From positions 1-64,000 of the forward strand of contig JASANE010011723.1 in the NCBI GenBank assembly GCA_030248225.1: DNA of 64,000 bases, written 5' to 3'. Position 1 is the stretch's first letter; every line of letters begins with the position of its first letter. A program made the translations under genes and the position numbers. Origin of the DNA: Trileptium ribeirensis. Its lineage: Eukaryota; Nematoda; Enoplea; Enoplida; Thoracostomopsidae. Below the pieces are notes generated by a model. It did not search any database. It saw nothing but the letters and a program-made list of their open reading frames with translations, and was not told the DNA's origin. Shown here in pieces: positions 61,801 to 64,000 of the stretch.

Positions 61801-62207
61801 GTTCAAGTTTGTCGCCCCGTTTTCCCTGTTCGTTTACCGGCTTTTATTATCTAGGTAACTAATGTTTCCTTAACTAGTTTAGTGCTAACGCAGTCATACA
61901 GCGTTTTGTTATTACATTAAGTTGTGTCGCACAGAATGTCGCCCAGTTTGGTGACCTTTAATGAAAATTCAAGGACAAATTTTTAAATTTTTAGAAATTT
62001 CTTGAGAAAGAACGCAAAGAAATTGCCGAAGGCAAACTGATCGCTTCCGGGGCAGTGACGGGCGGTAAAGGTAAACGCGGTGGTGGCGGGCCTAAAAAGA
62101 CAGCAATCAAAGATACACTTCCGTCTGAAATCGGAGATAGGATTCCTCCACCTATAGAACATTTTAAAGTGAAGTACGAAGCTGCAGCAGACAAGCCTAA
62201 AAGACAG
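1671..62207 (+). CDS. TOP2: DNA topoisomerase II, 16 exons, partial at both ends
   Basis: Type IIA topoisomerase: passes one DNA duplex through a transient double-strand break in another, using ATP; nuclear, needed for decatenation and chromosome segregation. Joining 1671-1808, 7566-7625, 12788-13027, 14810-14878, 16926-17093, 32642-32747, 34339-34541, 35968-36204, 38877-39025, 40890-41121, 43884-44083, 46002-46137, 51842-52037, 55152-55258, 55571-55816 and 61995-62207 gives 2700 nt (900 codons) with no stop; all junctions use GT-AG. Motifs seen in family order: QTK loop, [28 protein letters not shown] with the catalytic Tyr, then tower and gate. Animal TOP2 is about 1450-1600 residues, so roughly the first 350 and the last 200-350 residues should lie outside the window. 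No exon for the residues before VRNHMW was found in 1-1670. Exon calls rest on remembered TOP2 family sequence plus splice sites. Confidence 0.96.
2602..2825 (+). mobile_element. tRNA-derived SINE
   Basis: The head has a pol III A-box-like 'gtgtagtggttggtgc' (2615-2630) and a B-box-like 'gttttcgagccc' (2655-2666) at tRNA-like spacing. It is followed by a body with 'atgggcaagactcagaccac', 'gttgctccaaggta' and 'catgtaaaatgggaac', which resembles the conserved central domain of several animal SINE families, as I recall them. The 3' limit is uncertain and there is no poly-A tail. Not a functional tRNA: stems and anticodon arm do not form cleanly. Confidence 0.55.
3125..3285 (-). repeat. Family G repeat fragment
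   Basis: 'ggcatttttcggtgcccctgg', 'cccctgacaaattttttggc' and similar words match, in the same order, the copy at 41300 and, reversed, the copy at 264-650. Fragmentary and noncoding. Confidence 0.45.
3739..4925 (+). repeat. Family C element copy 1
   Basis: Begins with the family 5' block (attgtgtgttgcaggggtga, 'ggccataactcgggaacgac', 'ccgattttcatgatc') and ends with the shared 3' block before 'gatctgcaatc'. The interior repeats a unit containing 'ttatttcatagtaaaatgat' near 4019, 4369 and 4602 (spacing 350 then 233 bp), so it is internally tandem with one shortened unit. Noncoding. Other copies: 11430-12149, 15234-16360, 44242-45548, 63460-64000. Confidence 0.65.
5827..6700 (+). repeat. Family D element copy 1
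   Basis: Shares the head 'gaacgaacagagtgttcact', then 'cactcatca.ttatc.tttgatgga.cgatttcgac' and a body of repeated 150-180 bp units with 'tgggttt', 'cgaacc' and 'tttggttatgtattgcg'. Related copies at 7806-8700 and 9133-10120 (+) and 52060-53280 (-). Noncoding; limits approximate. Confidence 0.55.
7566..7625 (+). CDS. TOP2: TOP2 60-nt microexon
   Basis: 20 codons ([20 protein letters not shown]), phase 0-0, flanked by acceptor tttttaag and donor gtacat. It fills exactly the gap between EKFIKG and AELDKKC and matches the stretch between transducer and TOPRIM where other animals have residues of the type GIVESILNWVKFKAQ. Too short to be found by open-frame scanning. Protein match, spacing and splice sites all agree. 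Confidence 0.88.
7806..8700 (+). repeat. Family D element copy 2
   Basis: Head 'ggaacgagcagagtttccac', 'tcactcataactcatttctg' and 'ggatttcgacaaattttttg'; body units repeat 'gttatgtattgcgt' and 'ggtttttctgtacgct'. A small family G scrap with 'cgctgaaaattttgccacgg' follows at about 8757-8800. Confidence 0.55.
9133..10120 (+). repeat. Family D element copy 3
   Basis: Head 'gaaacggggcgagcggagtt', 'tcattcataactcatgttcg', then three or four body units containing 'tgaacccgatttctaaaatg', 'tttggttatttattgc' and 'atctagagtccag'. Noncoding. Confidence 0.55.
10646..11323 (+). repeat. 339-bp tandem duplication
   Basis: Two adjacent copies, roughly 10646-10984 and 10985-11323, differing at only a few positions in most of their length. 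The shared frame starting 'atgggtagacttagcaaatt' occurs at 10690 and 11029, 339 bp apart. Each copy has an open frame (94 and 81 codons), but they diverge near the end and match no family I know. The low divergence implies a recent event. Confidence 0.8.
11324..11430 (+). repeat. Family H fragment
   Basis: 'agcaaaaattttttgagttc', 'taaaaatatttgggtccaga' and a 'ccaaaaacacctt' end are shared with 40500-40590 ('agcaaaattttttaggttcc', 'aaaaatatttgggtccagac', 'caccaaaaaaccttgg'). About 100 bp, noncoding. Confidence 0.5.
11430..12149 (+). repeat. Family C element copy 2
   Basis: 5' block 'cgggattgtgtgttacaggg', 'gatcggccataactcggaaa', one 'ttatttcatagtaaaactat' unit at about 11701, and the 3' block ending 'cacgctctgc'. 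Shorter than copies 1 and 3, with a single internal unit. Confidence 0.6.
12788..13027 (+). CDS. TOP2: TOP2 exon: TOPRIM domain with catalytic Glu
   Basis: 80 codons, phase 0-0; acceptor ctcttgtag, donor gtaatt. Holds [19 protein letters not shown] and [13 protein letters not shown]. The Glu of EGDSAKT (codon 12908-12910) is the conserved TOPRIM acid that coordinates Mg2+ with the DxDxD motif of exon 16926. The segment [20 protein letters not shown] joins the transducer to TOPRIM. No missing key residue. Confidence 0.96.
13028..14809 (+). other. TOP2 intron, 1.8 kb
   Basis: Besides the family B element, 13028-13542 and 13928-14809 show no gene or recognised repeat. Acceptor tatttctag ends at 14809. 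Confidence 0.8.
13548..13922 (+). mobile_element. Family B short inverted-repeat element, 375 bp
   Basis: Ends CTGGCCTGTTCACAG and (reverse complement) CTGGCCTGTCCACAG. Flanked by 5-bp direct repeats TATTA at 13543-13547 and 13923-13927. The interior is noncoding, with G runs near both ends and an AT-rich middle. Copies with their own 5-bp duplications are at 39089-39459 and 42076-42416. A non-autonomous DNA transposon; superfamily unassigned. Confidence 0.8.
14810..14878 (+). CDS. TOP2: TOP2 69-nt exon between the TOPRIM motifs
   Basis: 23 codons, phase 0-0, acceptor tatttctag, donor gtaagt. Encodes [20 protein letters not shown] plus KYD, matching the conserved MENAEINNIIKIxGLQ segment. 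It connects the LNVREA strand of the preceding exon to the DxDxD exon. Confidence 0.95.
14879..16925 (+). other. TOP2 intron, 2.0 kb
   Basis: Contains a family C copy (15234-16360). 14879-15233 and 16361-16925 hold nothing recognisable. Confidence 0.75.
15234..16360 (+). repeat. Family C element copy 3
   Basis: Starts 'cagaacgtagtgaaacgtag' and ends with the imperfect inverse 'cttcgctatgttctg', giving short terminal inverted repeats. Two internal units with 'ttatttcatagtaaaatgat' near 15548 and 15895 (347 bp apart). The stretch 15262-15795 is nearly identical, on the opposite strand, to 63460-64000. Confidence 0.7.
16926..17093 (+). CDS. TOP2: TOP2 exon: TOPRIM DxDxD metal site
   Basis: 56 codons, phase 0-0; acceptor gtattttag, donor gtttgt. 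Contains [18 protein letters not shown]. The three Asp (first codon 16977-16979) are the DxDxD Mg2+ ligands needed for cleavage and religation. Followed by [11 protein letters not shown] and EEFITPIVK, all in register with the family. A second AG two bases downstream would break the frame, so 16926 is the start. Confidence 0.96.
17743..17890 (+). mobile_element. Family A (hAT-like) copy, left part
   Basis: Begins CAGGGAAAAC and carries the family's subterminal 'ccggaaccggaacctg' and 'cttataaatagtaaaacgga' blocks. It breaks at 17886 and resumes at 28476, where the family sequence continues, so the 10.6 kb between is an insertion. Final TATT (17887-17890) is duplicated at 28476-28479. Confidence 0.75.
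20500..20900 (+). repeat. About 170-bp units repeated in tandem
   Basis: 'gggccgtcgggttt' (or 'gggtcgtcgggttt') occurs at about 20519, 20693 and 20855, each followed by a 'ttccga' block; 'ctacgaagaaac' occurs at 20588 and 20761. The pairs TCGGGT...ACCCGA (first unit) and TCGGGT...ACTCGA (second) can form stems, the second with a G-T pair. A more diverged unit may lie near 20010-20060. Confidence 0.6.
22756..22853. repeat. TA/TATATG microsatellite
   Basis: About 98 bp of alternating (TA)n and TATATG. It produces spurious open frames on both strands. Confidence 0.95.
23480..23976. repeat. Dense tract of perfect hairpins
   Basis: At least ten clear stems in about 500 bp. Arms: 23571-23576/23585-23590 (6 bp), 23621-23628/23644-23651 (8), 23679-23684/23691-23696 (6), 23704-23712/23719-23727 (9, loop TTTCGG), 23740-23746/23751-23757 (7, loop TTCG), 23758-23767/23774-23783 (10 with one G-T), 23784-23790/23796-23802 (7), 23819-23826/23833-23840 (8 with one G-T, loop ATTCGG), 23911-23921/23926-23936 (11 with one G-T), 23962-23966/23971-23975 (5). 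Those from 23740 to 23802 abut with no spacer. The symmetry also explains overlapping long open frames on both strands here. Confidence 0.85.
24100..24520 (+). repeat. Spaced GCCTTTATGGCC-like motif array
   Basis: 'ggcgcttttatggcct' at about 24106 and 24191, 'tgcctttatggcca' at about 24376 and 24447, and 'gtgccttcggggcac' at about 24508. Each can form a small GC stem around an AT or TTCG loop; the last is a perfect 5-bp stem. The sequence between copies is AT-rich and not repeated. Confidence 0.6.
24630..24866 (+). repeat. About 130-bp direct tandem duplication
   Basis: 'aatgtcggcggtgcagg' begins units at about 24632 and 24763, which are nearly identical. The second is interrupted at its TATATATAT run by the hAT insertion and resumes at 27663, so the duplication predates that insertion. 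Confidence 0.85.
24867..26045 (+). mobile_element. Family A non-autonomous hAT-like element, copy 1
   Basis: 1179 bp, CAGGGAATAACCGG ... CCGGTTACTCCCTG. Just inside both ends lie CCGGAA/GGAACC hexamer arrays. Left flank ATATATAT (24859-24866) matches the flank after copy 3 (27663-27670). Interior noncoding. The sequence right of this copy (26046-26278) is unrelated spacer, so copies 1-3 form a rearranged composite. Confidence 0.85.
26279..26467 (+). mobile_element. Family A copy 2, truncated
   Basis: Left end CAGGGAATAACC and hexamer array, broken after 'aaacttaatatattga' where copy 3 begins. 189 bp. Confidence 0.8.
26468..27662 (+). mobile_element. Family A copy 3
   Basis: 1195 bp, very similar to copy 1 throughout, with longer CCGGAA arrays at both ends. 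Followed by ATATATAT (27663-27670), the partner of the duplication left of copy 1. The uninterrupted flanking repeat at 24715-24726 has exactly the length expected after removing the insert and one 8-bp repeat. Confidence 0.88.
28076..28445. repeat. Tandem array of hairpin units (8-9 copies)
   Basis: Units of about 45-60 bp follow the pattern TGG(T/A)CA - AT-rich stem - 'ggtattcgg'-like loop - AAAAATGT - TG(A/T)CCA. Where the left arm is TGGACA the right arm is usually TGTCCA; where it is TGGTCA the right is TGACCA. One unit (about 28263-28301) is mismatched and the last two are degenerate. It lies just inside the right end of the 17891-28475 insertion. Confidence 0.8.
28821..28958 (+). CDS. 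45-residue open frame in the extra segment of a hAT-like copy
   Basis: ATG at 28821, stop TAA at 28956-28958. Starts [13 protein letters not shown] and is rich in Ser, Asp, Lys and Arg. No family recognised. It lies only in the extra segment that other family A copies lack, so it may be a relic of a longer ancestral element or of captured sequence. Length alone is weak evidence. Confidence 0.2.
   Translation: MSEDNSDASRTLQGRSNSERYLSDISDLKDFKRKLHISKGQKSRC
29390..29725. mobile_element. Short inverted-repeat element, 336 bp
   Basis: Left end GTGGCGGAACG, right end reverse complement GTGGCGACAGAACG. It interrupts family A sequence that is continuous in copies 1 and 3 ('taactttc..atcagaatgc'). 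Contains two 'tgcccccactt' blocks. Noncoding; no clear target duplication. Confidence 0.6.
30450..30751 (+). mobile_element. Diverged family B element
   Basis: Begins CTGGCCTGTCCACGG and ends 'ggaccggtcag'; the interior follows family order ('ccgactacttttaactgccg', 'ttaatgtttaagaatttt'). The flanking 5 bp (ATATG, TTATT) do not match well. Confidence 0.6.
31110..31430 (+). pseudogene. Broken C-terminal tail of a non-LTR retrotransposon
   Basis: Frame at about 31150-31230 reads [18 protein letters not shown], a Cys-X2-Cys...His pattern typical of the zinc knuckle after the reverse transcriptase in R1/I/Jockey-like elements. A shifted frame continues ...[15 protein letters not shown], like the helix that usually follows. 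At least one frameshift and a stop; not functional. Confidence 0.4.
32334..32552 (+). repeat. Imperfect tandem duplication, about 125-bp spacing
   Basis: 'cttttcaccaagagaaactg' and 'ctttttcacgaagagaaact' head the two copies; both contain 'gccaat(a/t)(c/t)tgggtttaaag' and 'atataccacag.ctgta.aatgtg'. Noncoding. Confidence 0.65.
32642..32747 (+). CDS. TOP2: TOP2 exon: TOPRIM-WHD linker
   Basis: Phase 0 start, one base over at the end (codon Gly split). Acceptor tttctttag, donor gtatgt. Encodes [20 protein letters not shown] ... KVKYYKG, matching the conserved SLPEFEEWK and KVKYYKGLGTST stretch. Joins the DxDxD exon across the 15.5 kb intron. Confidence 0.95.
32748..34338 (+). other. TOP2 intron, 1.6 kb
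   Basis: 32797-33360 resembles family D/E heads ('gaaacgagcgaagcgagttt', 'ctggatcgatggattttcac'). 33360-33990 is AT-rich with no assignment; a 28-bp-arm hairpin lies at 33992-34064; 34065-34338 shows nothing. Confidence 0.65.
33992..34064. repeat. Long hairpin, 28-bp arms
   Basis: Arms 33992-34019 and 34037-34064 are reverse complements except at two positions, both of which would be G-U pairs in one transcript orientation. The loop is 17 nt. No flanking duplication seen, so a foldback element remnant or a hairpin RNA are both possible. Confidence 0.8.
34339..34541 (+). CDS. TOP2: TOP2 exon: start of breakage-reunion core
   Basis: Completes the split Gly codon, ends phase 0. Acceptor ttgttgtag, donor gtaagt. 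Encodes [20 protein letters not shown], then [33 protein letters not shown] and LGLPD. Same order and length as the family; the open frame runs a few codons into the intron before a stop. Confidence 0.96.
34542..35967 (+). other. TOP2 intron, 1.4 kb, no recognised feature
   Basis: Donor gtaagt, acceptor tggatttcag. AT-rich; no mobile element or gene recognised. Confidence 0.7.
35968..36204 (+). CDS. TOP2: TOP2 exon: winged-helix domain, first part
   Basis: 79 codons, phase 0-0; acceptor atttcag, donor gtaagt. Contains [37 protein letters not shown] and [19 protein letters not shown]. The His-rich end positions DNA near the active site and is nearly invariant in eukaryotic TOP2. Also the region where drug-resistance substitutions cluster in characterised enzymes. 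Confidence 0.97.
36205..38876 (+). other. TOP2 intron, 2.7 kb, mostly unassigned
   Basis: 36950-37165 is weakly similar to family B ('ggacgaacat', 'ttggccag' end). The rest is AT-rich with poly-T runs near 37420 and 37730. No gene recognised. Confidence 0.6.
38877..39025 (+). CDS. TOP2: TOP2 exon: active-site tyrosine
   Basis: 49 codons plus two bases; acceptor agtttgcag, donor gtatgt. Encodes [40 protein letters not shown] and FTHL. The Tyr of SPRY (codon 39006-39008) is the nucleophile that forms the 5'-phosphotyrosyl bond with DNA, with the adjacent Arg assisting. All surrounding catalytic residues are present. Confidence 0.97.
39089..39459 (-). mobile_element. Family B element, 371 bp
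   Basis: Ends CTGGCAGGTTCA... and ...'ggcctgtggacatgccag', flanked by TTATC at 39084-39088 and 39460-39464. Reverse orientation relative to 13548-13922, with matching interior ('ccatgtccgtcc', 'aaacatt', 'aatatttagtattttcaagc'). Confidence 0.8.
40490..40600 (+). repeat. Family H fragment
   Basis: Same word order as 11324-11430 ('agcaaaattttttaggttcc', 'taaaaatatttgggtccaga', 'caaaaaaccttgg'). Noncoding. Confidence 0.5.
40890..41121 (+). CDS. TOP2: TOP2 exon: tower domain start
   Basis: Completes the split codon (AA|T, Asn), ends phase 0; donor gttagg is weak. Encodes [40 protein letters not shown] and [13 protein letters not shown]. Start 40890 is chosen because IFTHLNPLTRYIF then has the same length as the family. 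The in-frame acceptor at 40862 would add nine codons just after the active site. Confidence 0.93.
41279..41930 (-). repeat. Family G repeat, long copy
   Basis: Repeats 'ctggcaaaa' with 'gggtgcccccgggtt' style blocks at 41300-41380, 41480-41620 and 41840-41920, separated by AT-rich stretches that themselves repeat ('aacaccacccagat' at about 41402 and 41618). It may be two adjacent copies. Noncoding. Confidence 0.6.
42076..42416 (+). mobile_element. Family B element, 341 bp
   Basis: Starts CTGGCCTGTCTACAG, ends 'ctgtggaacggtcag', flanked by CAGTA at 42071-42075 and 42417-42421. The interior matches 13548-13922 nearly end to end. Confidence 0.8.
42920..43235 (-). repeat. Family G repeat
   Basis: Begins with the terminal block 'ctccataggggggctggcat' and ends 'ccctggcaaaattttcagcg'; 'gttaacgacacgatttttta' matches, reversed, the block in 264-650 and 58312-58570. 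Confidence 0.6.
43884..44083 (+). CDS. TOP2: TOP2 exon: tower domain
   Basis: 66 codons plus two bases; acceptor cttttcag, donor gtatgt. Encodes [56 protein letters not shown]. Matches the LPSYKNFKGTIEEL...SGEVA...ISELPVRTWTQ.YKE region of the family. Reading through the donor gives a stop after 15 codons. Confidence 0.96.
44242..45548 (+). repeat. Family C element copy 4
   Basis: CAGAACGTAGTGAAACG at the left, 'cttcactactttctg' at the right. Three internal units with 'ttatttcatagtaaaat' near 44555, 44908 and 45266 (353 and 358 bp apart). An inverted copy of its first 180-230 bp, including the outside flank 'cttggagtcgtacgaatcat', follows at about 45572-45805. Confidence 0.7.
45572..45805 (-). 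repeat. Inverted copy of the left end of family C copy 4
   Basis: Reverse complement matches 44199-44425, including flanking sequence outside the element (gggccagctctgcatcttgg). So the pair forms a 1.6 kb structure with arms of about 230 bp. Confidence 0.75.
46002..46137 (+). CDS. TOP2: TOP2 exon: end of tower, start of coiled coil
   Basis: Completes the split Ala codon, ends phase 0; acceptor ttttttag, donor gtaaat. Encodes [20 protein letters not shown], then [15 protein letters not shown]. Matches the YREYHTDTTVKFVV...LHKVFKLQTSLTCNSM segment. A longer version from the AG upstream would break register. Confidence 0.95.
46292..47451 (-). mobile_element. Family A hAT-like element, complete, with 8-bp duplication
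   Basis: 1160 bp, CAGGGAGTAACCGG ... CCGGTTATTCCCTG, flanked by CTATTTTT at 46284-46291 and 47452-47459. Reverse orientation to copies 1 and 3 but otherwise end-to-end similar. This perfect 8-bp duplication is the clearest evidence for hAT-type transposition. Confidence 0.92.
48385..48630 (-). repeat. Family E fragment
   Basis: Reverse complement runs 'gagcgaagcg', 'tttattttctgtctgggag', 'gatgtccgtccgttc', 'tctcaagaaccactgaacgg', 'aattagctaattagtt', in the same order as 49199-49440. Confidence 0.6.
49199..49990 (+). repeat. Family E element
   Basis: Starts 'taattattgagcgaagcgag' and ends 'ccgtcgctccgctcaaaaaa'. 49671-49990 is about 95% identical by eye to 54505-54813. The terminal words 'gagcgaagcga' and 'tcgctccgctc' are imperfect inverses. 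Noncoding. Confidence 0.65.
50905..50929. repeat. 9-bp perfect hairpin
   Basis: AAAACGCGA (50905-50913) and TCGCGTTTT (50921-50929) with a 7-nt loop. Confidence 0.7.
51842..52037 (+). CDS. TOP2: TOP2 exon: coiled-coil C-gate
   Basis: 65 codons plus one base; acceptor gattgtag, donor gtgaaa. Encodes [40 protein letters not shown] and [20 protein letters not shown]. This is the long helical coiled-coil that closes the C-gate; no insertion or loss relative to the family. Confidence 0.96.
52060..53280 (-). repeat. Family D element(s), reverse orientation
   Basis: 'cgtcgaccttaaaactcttg', 'ccccatgaaaaggtataata', 'aggtaaggcaca'-like words and 'agggagtggtcccacaaaaa' match, reversed, 7806-8700 and 9133-10120. 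A second partial head is at 53085-53280. Noncoding. Confidence 0.5.
53540..53712 (-). repeat. Family G remnant
   Basis: 'aaaattttgccatggggcac', 'cgaaaatgtctggccaccgc' and 'tttagtaaaaattttgacaa' match family G words; heavily diverged. Confidence 0.4.
54295..54813 (+). repeat. Family E element, internally deleted
   Basis: Same termini as 49199-49990 but about 270 bp shorter, lacking the 'tgaacctatttc...gtgcacttgatatt' part and part of the middle. Its right 310 bp are about 95% identical to 49671-49990. Confidence 0.65.
55152..55258 (+). CDS. TOP2: TOP2 exon: coiled-coil gate, continued
   Basis: Completes the split Glu codon, ends phase 0; acceptor tgttttag, donor gttagt. Encodes [20 protein letters not shown] and [16 protein letters not shown], matching ENKPKKELIKVLIQRGYDSDPVKAW of the family. 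Confidence 0.94.
55259..55570 (+). other. TOP2 intron, 312 bp, shortest in the window
   Basis: Carries a family G scrap at 55283-55380 ('ccaaattgggggtggggagg', 'gggtgcccctg'). Acceptor gacctttag. Confidence 0.7.
55571..55816 (+). CDS. TOP2: TOP2 exon: C-gate exit helices with acidic insert
   Basis: 82 codons, phase 0-0; acceptor gacctttag, donor gtaagt. An acidic run ([20 protein letters not shown]) precedes [17 protein letters not shown], then [17 protein letters not shown]. The family has an acidic loop of variable length followed by FNYLLDMPLWYLTKEK and DLWKEDL here, so the fit is close. Confidence 0.95.
56798..56886 (+). mobile_element. Family A left-end fragment
   Basis: CAGGGAAAAACCGGAACCAG then worn copies of the hexamer array and 'tattgcaaaaccag'. 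The rest of the element is missing. Confidence 0.6.
57000..58311 (-). pseudogene. Non-LTR retrotransposon: reverse transcriptase core and C-terminus
   Basis: On the - strand, going down from 58311: [20 protein letters not shown] and GLGVRQG (RT palm), then [15 protein letters not shown] (58090-57890), carrying the YADD catalytic motif of RT, followed by [17 protein letters not shown]. Further down [19 protein letters not shown] (57521 region) and [20 protein letters not shown] (about 57100-57020) match the tail of Jockey-like elements. Several frameshifts and stops; dead copy. Confidence 0.75.
58312..58570 (+). repeat. Family G element inserted in the retrotransposon
   Basis: Splits the RT frame. 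Shares with 264-650 'gttaaaaatcgtgtcagc', 'accgggggagcccaaaattt', 'ccaatttggagaa'. Being inside a retroelement, it shows this family is mobile. Confidence 0.65.
58571..59047 (-). pseudogene. Non-LTR retrotransposon: N-terminal RT segment
   Basis: Reads (with interruptions) [14 protein letters not shown] ... [12 protein letters not shown] ... [18 protein letters not shown]. The LPKPGKDP block is the conserved start of the RT domain in Jockey/I-like elements. Frame breaks present. Continues upstream beyond the 59048-60660 insertion. Confidence 0.7.
59048..60660. mobile_element. 1.6 kb inverted-repeat element with G-rich internal motif
   Basis: GGGTCATTTCACGCTACGAT at the left and its inverse at the right, arms about 29 bp with one mismatch. 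Flanks ATCT (59044-59047) and ATTT (60661-60664) may be a worn 4-bp duplication. It interrupts the retrotransposon between residues that are otherwise contiguous. 'ggtcgggggtgggtaaaa' or close variants occur near 59565, 59590, 59749, 59900, 59921, 60070, 60248 and, inverted, 60614. No transposase found; non-autonomous, superfamily unknown. Confidence 0.8.
60661..61080 (-). pseudogene. Non-LTR retrotransposon: region before RT
   Basis: Shifting - strand frames give [17 protein letters not shown], [16 protein letters not shown] and [20 protein letters not shown] segments, typical of the basic region between endonuclease and RT. The endonuclease itself was not found; 61085 upward is unassigned. 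Confidence 0.5.
61995..62207 (+). CDS. TOP2: TOP2 exon: end of core, start of C-terminal tail
   Basis: 71 codons, phase 0-0; acceptor aatttttag, donor gttggt. Encodes [20 protein letters not shown], a Gly/Lys-rich run ([14 protein letters not shown]), then [20 protein letters not shown]. Matches the variable, basic segment after the coiled-coil gate that leads to the nuclear-localisation and protein-interaction tail. Last exon visible; the tail continues beyond the window. Confidence 0.92.
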
Positions 62208-63459
62208 GTTGGTTATGTTTCAATGAATCAATGTTAGATGTATATAATGGTTCAAACAAAGTATGTTTGAACAACAATGTTATGAACATTTTTATTTTAT
62301 ACCGTTGTTCATCCTCTCCACTGATTCAAAAGAGTACCTGGAGCCCTAGGAACGATAAATATTAATTTTAGGGATTTCCACAAGGTTAGAGCAAAACCGT
62401 CGCGTCCAGCTCAGTTGGAGGTCTTATTGCATTCTGTTGTGTTTGATATTTTTAATAAAATGCATGTCGCTGCTTTTGCTGTATTTTAGAACTGAAAACG
62501 CTTATTTTTGCAGGCCACAATTTACTCGGGAATTTATCATGAATAATACAAGTAAAAACAGTTGTATTGAGTATTATTAATAATCGTTTTTGTTACGACG
62601 ATTTATTTTAGAAGTCACCCCAAAATAGCGGTGAAATTCAGGGAAGCTCGAAAATTTTAGCCTTCGCCTCTGTGTAAGGAACAGAATATGTAGCATTTGC
62701 GTGCTGTTACGACGCATATAATTAAAGTTTTTGACAAGTTTTGTTAATTGATAAATCGTGGAACCTACTTAAATGTAAAACGTTGTTGGGGTGGGGACGG
62801 AGGGGGCAGGATCGGTTTGAAATAGGCATGAAAGGTATCCCTACTGGAATACTAACAACTCATAAAATTAGGCACAGAGATATTATATTTGGTTATATGC
62901 TAAAAAGTTGAAGTATATGCAGCTGGTCTGCCCACACACCTCCGACATATCTGGCAATTACTGTTTTTGTCGAGAGCTGGGTTAATACAGTTGTATACGC
63001 TGTTTTTTCCGGAACATGTAATTTATTGTACAAACATTGGCAGCCCCTTCCACTGTGTTCTAATAGTAGTAGCTTGTCTTATCGCCAAGATAGTGAATTC
63101 TGAGTGTTGAATATAATATTTCAGCGATATGAACACTGCTATATTTGAGCATAAACGTTCTAAATGAGCTGAATATCAGTCATTTTGCATAAATAATTAA
63201 GATAAATATCTGTCCATGGGTCTCATAGGTCCATTTAAAAATCCTTTTAGACCCAATACTGTGGTGTAAATGATGTCATGGCAATATTTCATTTGCTATT
63301 ACTTAAAAAATTGAGTTGCTTTGCAAAATGGGATCACAAACACTCATATAGCTCGAACAGTTGCCAAATATTGCCCTTTAGGCTTATTTTGTGTTACACA
63401 AGCTAATTCAAAATCTGTACAACATAAACGAAAGAATAGCAACGCGCCATAGTTTATCT
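62208..63459 (+). other. Intron sequence downstream of the last visible TOP2 exon
   Basis: No further exon with the Lys-rich TOP2 tail composition was seen, and no repeat family recognised. Confidence 0.6.
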
Positions 63460-64000
63460 GACCCCGAACCTTGGGGACGCCATATTCTCGCAACCATGGA
63501 ACCATCGGTCACAGGGCAAAACCAGCACCGCCAATGACTTTCGCGTGCCGGAAAACCCTCAAGTGAAACTTTTCGTCAGAACAAATTTTATAATTTTGGG
63601 TCGAGGAACCATTGGGTCTCCGTAACCCCTACCTCAAACCCCATGAATCCGAAACTGGAGCCTTATACGAAAAACAAAAAAGTGGCATCGGCATTTATCA
63701 TTTTACTATGAAATAACACGAACCACAGAAAAAAAATTTAAAAGTTAAGATAATTTTATTTGATATTTTTAAATAACCTTGCTTCCGTGAAGTGTATCAA
63801 AATGGGACAAAACCTCCAAATTTTGACCCCTGGCCCCGGAACCAGACCCCAAATTAAAATACACTCGGAATGTGCACGGTAAATCAACTATGCCAGCTCG
63901 AATGAGCCCAAGATCATGAAAATACGTTAAGCCTTTACCGAGTTATGGTCGATCACACACACAGACGGAATTTAAAAGACTTCAGCCCTGCAACAACACA
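63460..64000 (-). repeat. Family C element copy 5, runs off the window
   Basis: Reverse complement is nearly identical to 15262-15795, including an odd 'tatttaaaaatatcaaataa' insertion that other copies lack. Similarity stops at 63460. Confidence 0.85.

Larger units (their letters stand above)
55817..61994 (+). other. TOP2 intron, 6.2 kb
   Basis: Holds a family A fragment (56798-56886) and a non-LTR retrotransposon on the - strand (about 57000-61080), itself carrying insertions. 55817-56797 and 61085-61994 contain nothing recognised. A poly-G run lies near 56919-56929. Acceptor aatttttag ends at 61994. Confidence 0.75.

Overview
The window is eukaryotic nuclear DNA from an invertebrate animal; I cannot name the phylum. 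One protein-coding gene is convincing: DNA topoisomerase II (TOP2) on the + strand. It is cut into 16 exons between 1671 and 62207 and runs off both ends of the window. The exons join without a frame break into exactly 900 codons. In order they carry the end of the ATPase/transducer region (QTK loop), the TOPRIM fold, the winged-helix region with the active-site tyrosine (codon 39006-39008), the tower and coiled-coil gate, and the start of the charged C-terminal tail. Most of the GHKL ATPase domain should lie upstream, and the rest of the tail downstream.

The 15 introns inside the window run from 312 bp to 15.5 kb, and little of the sequence is exon (2.7 kb of 64 kb). Intron sequence is dominated by repeats. 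Families I could delimit: (A) a roughly 1.2 kb non-autonomous hAT-like element with CAGGG...CCCTG ends, subterminal CCGGAA arrays and 8-bp target duplications; (B) a roughly 370 bp element with CTGGCCTGTCCACAG inverted ends and 5-bp duplications; (C) a roughly 1.1-1.3 kb element with CAGAACGTAGTGAA ends built from 350-bp subunits; (D, E) two families with GAGCGAAGCGAG-type ends; (G) a family rich in 'GGCAAAATTTT' and GGGG/CCCC runs; a tRNA-derived SINE; a broken non-LTR retrotransposon on the - strand at 57-61 kb, itself split by a 1.6 kb inverted-repeat element; and a second retroelement tail at 31 kb.

The most unusual part is the 15.5 kb intron 17094-32641. A hAT-like copy (17743-30131) is split by a 10.6 kb insertion (17891-28475; ends TGTAA...TTACA, target duplication TATT), and that insertion is split in turn by a hAT composite (24867-27662, duplication ATATATAT). 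Without the hAT DNA the insertion is about 7.8 kb and shows no recognisable coding sequence. It contains a dense tract of back-to-back perfect hairpins with TTCG-type loops (23.48-23.98 kb), a spaced array of a GCCTTTATGGCC-like motif (24.1-24.5 kb), and a tandem array of about 45-60 bp hairpin units whose arms change together (28.08-28.44 kb). I could not assign this element to a known class; it is the best candidate here for something undescribed.

Apart from remnants of mobile elements I see no second gene, and no rRNA, functional tRNA or CRISPR.
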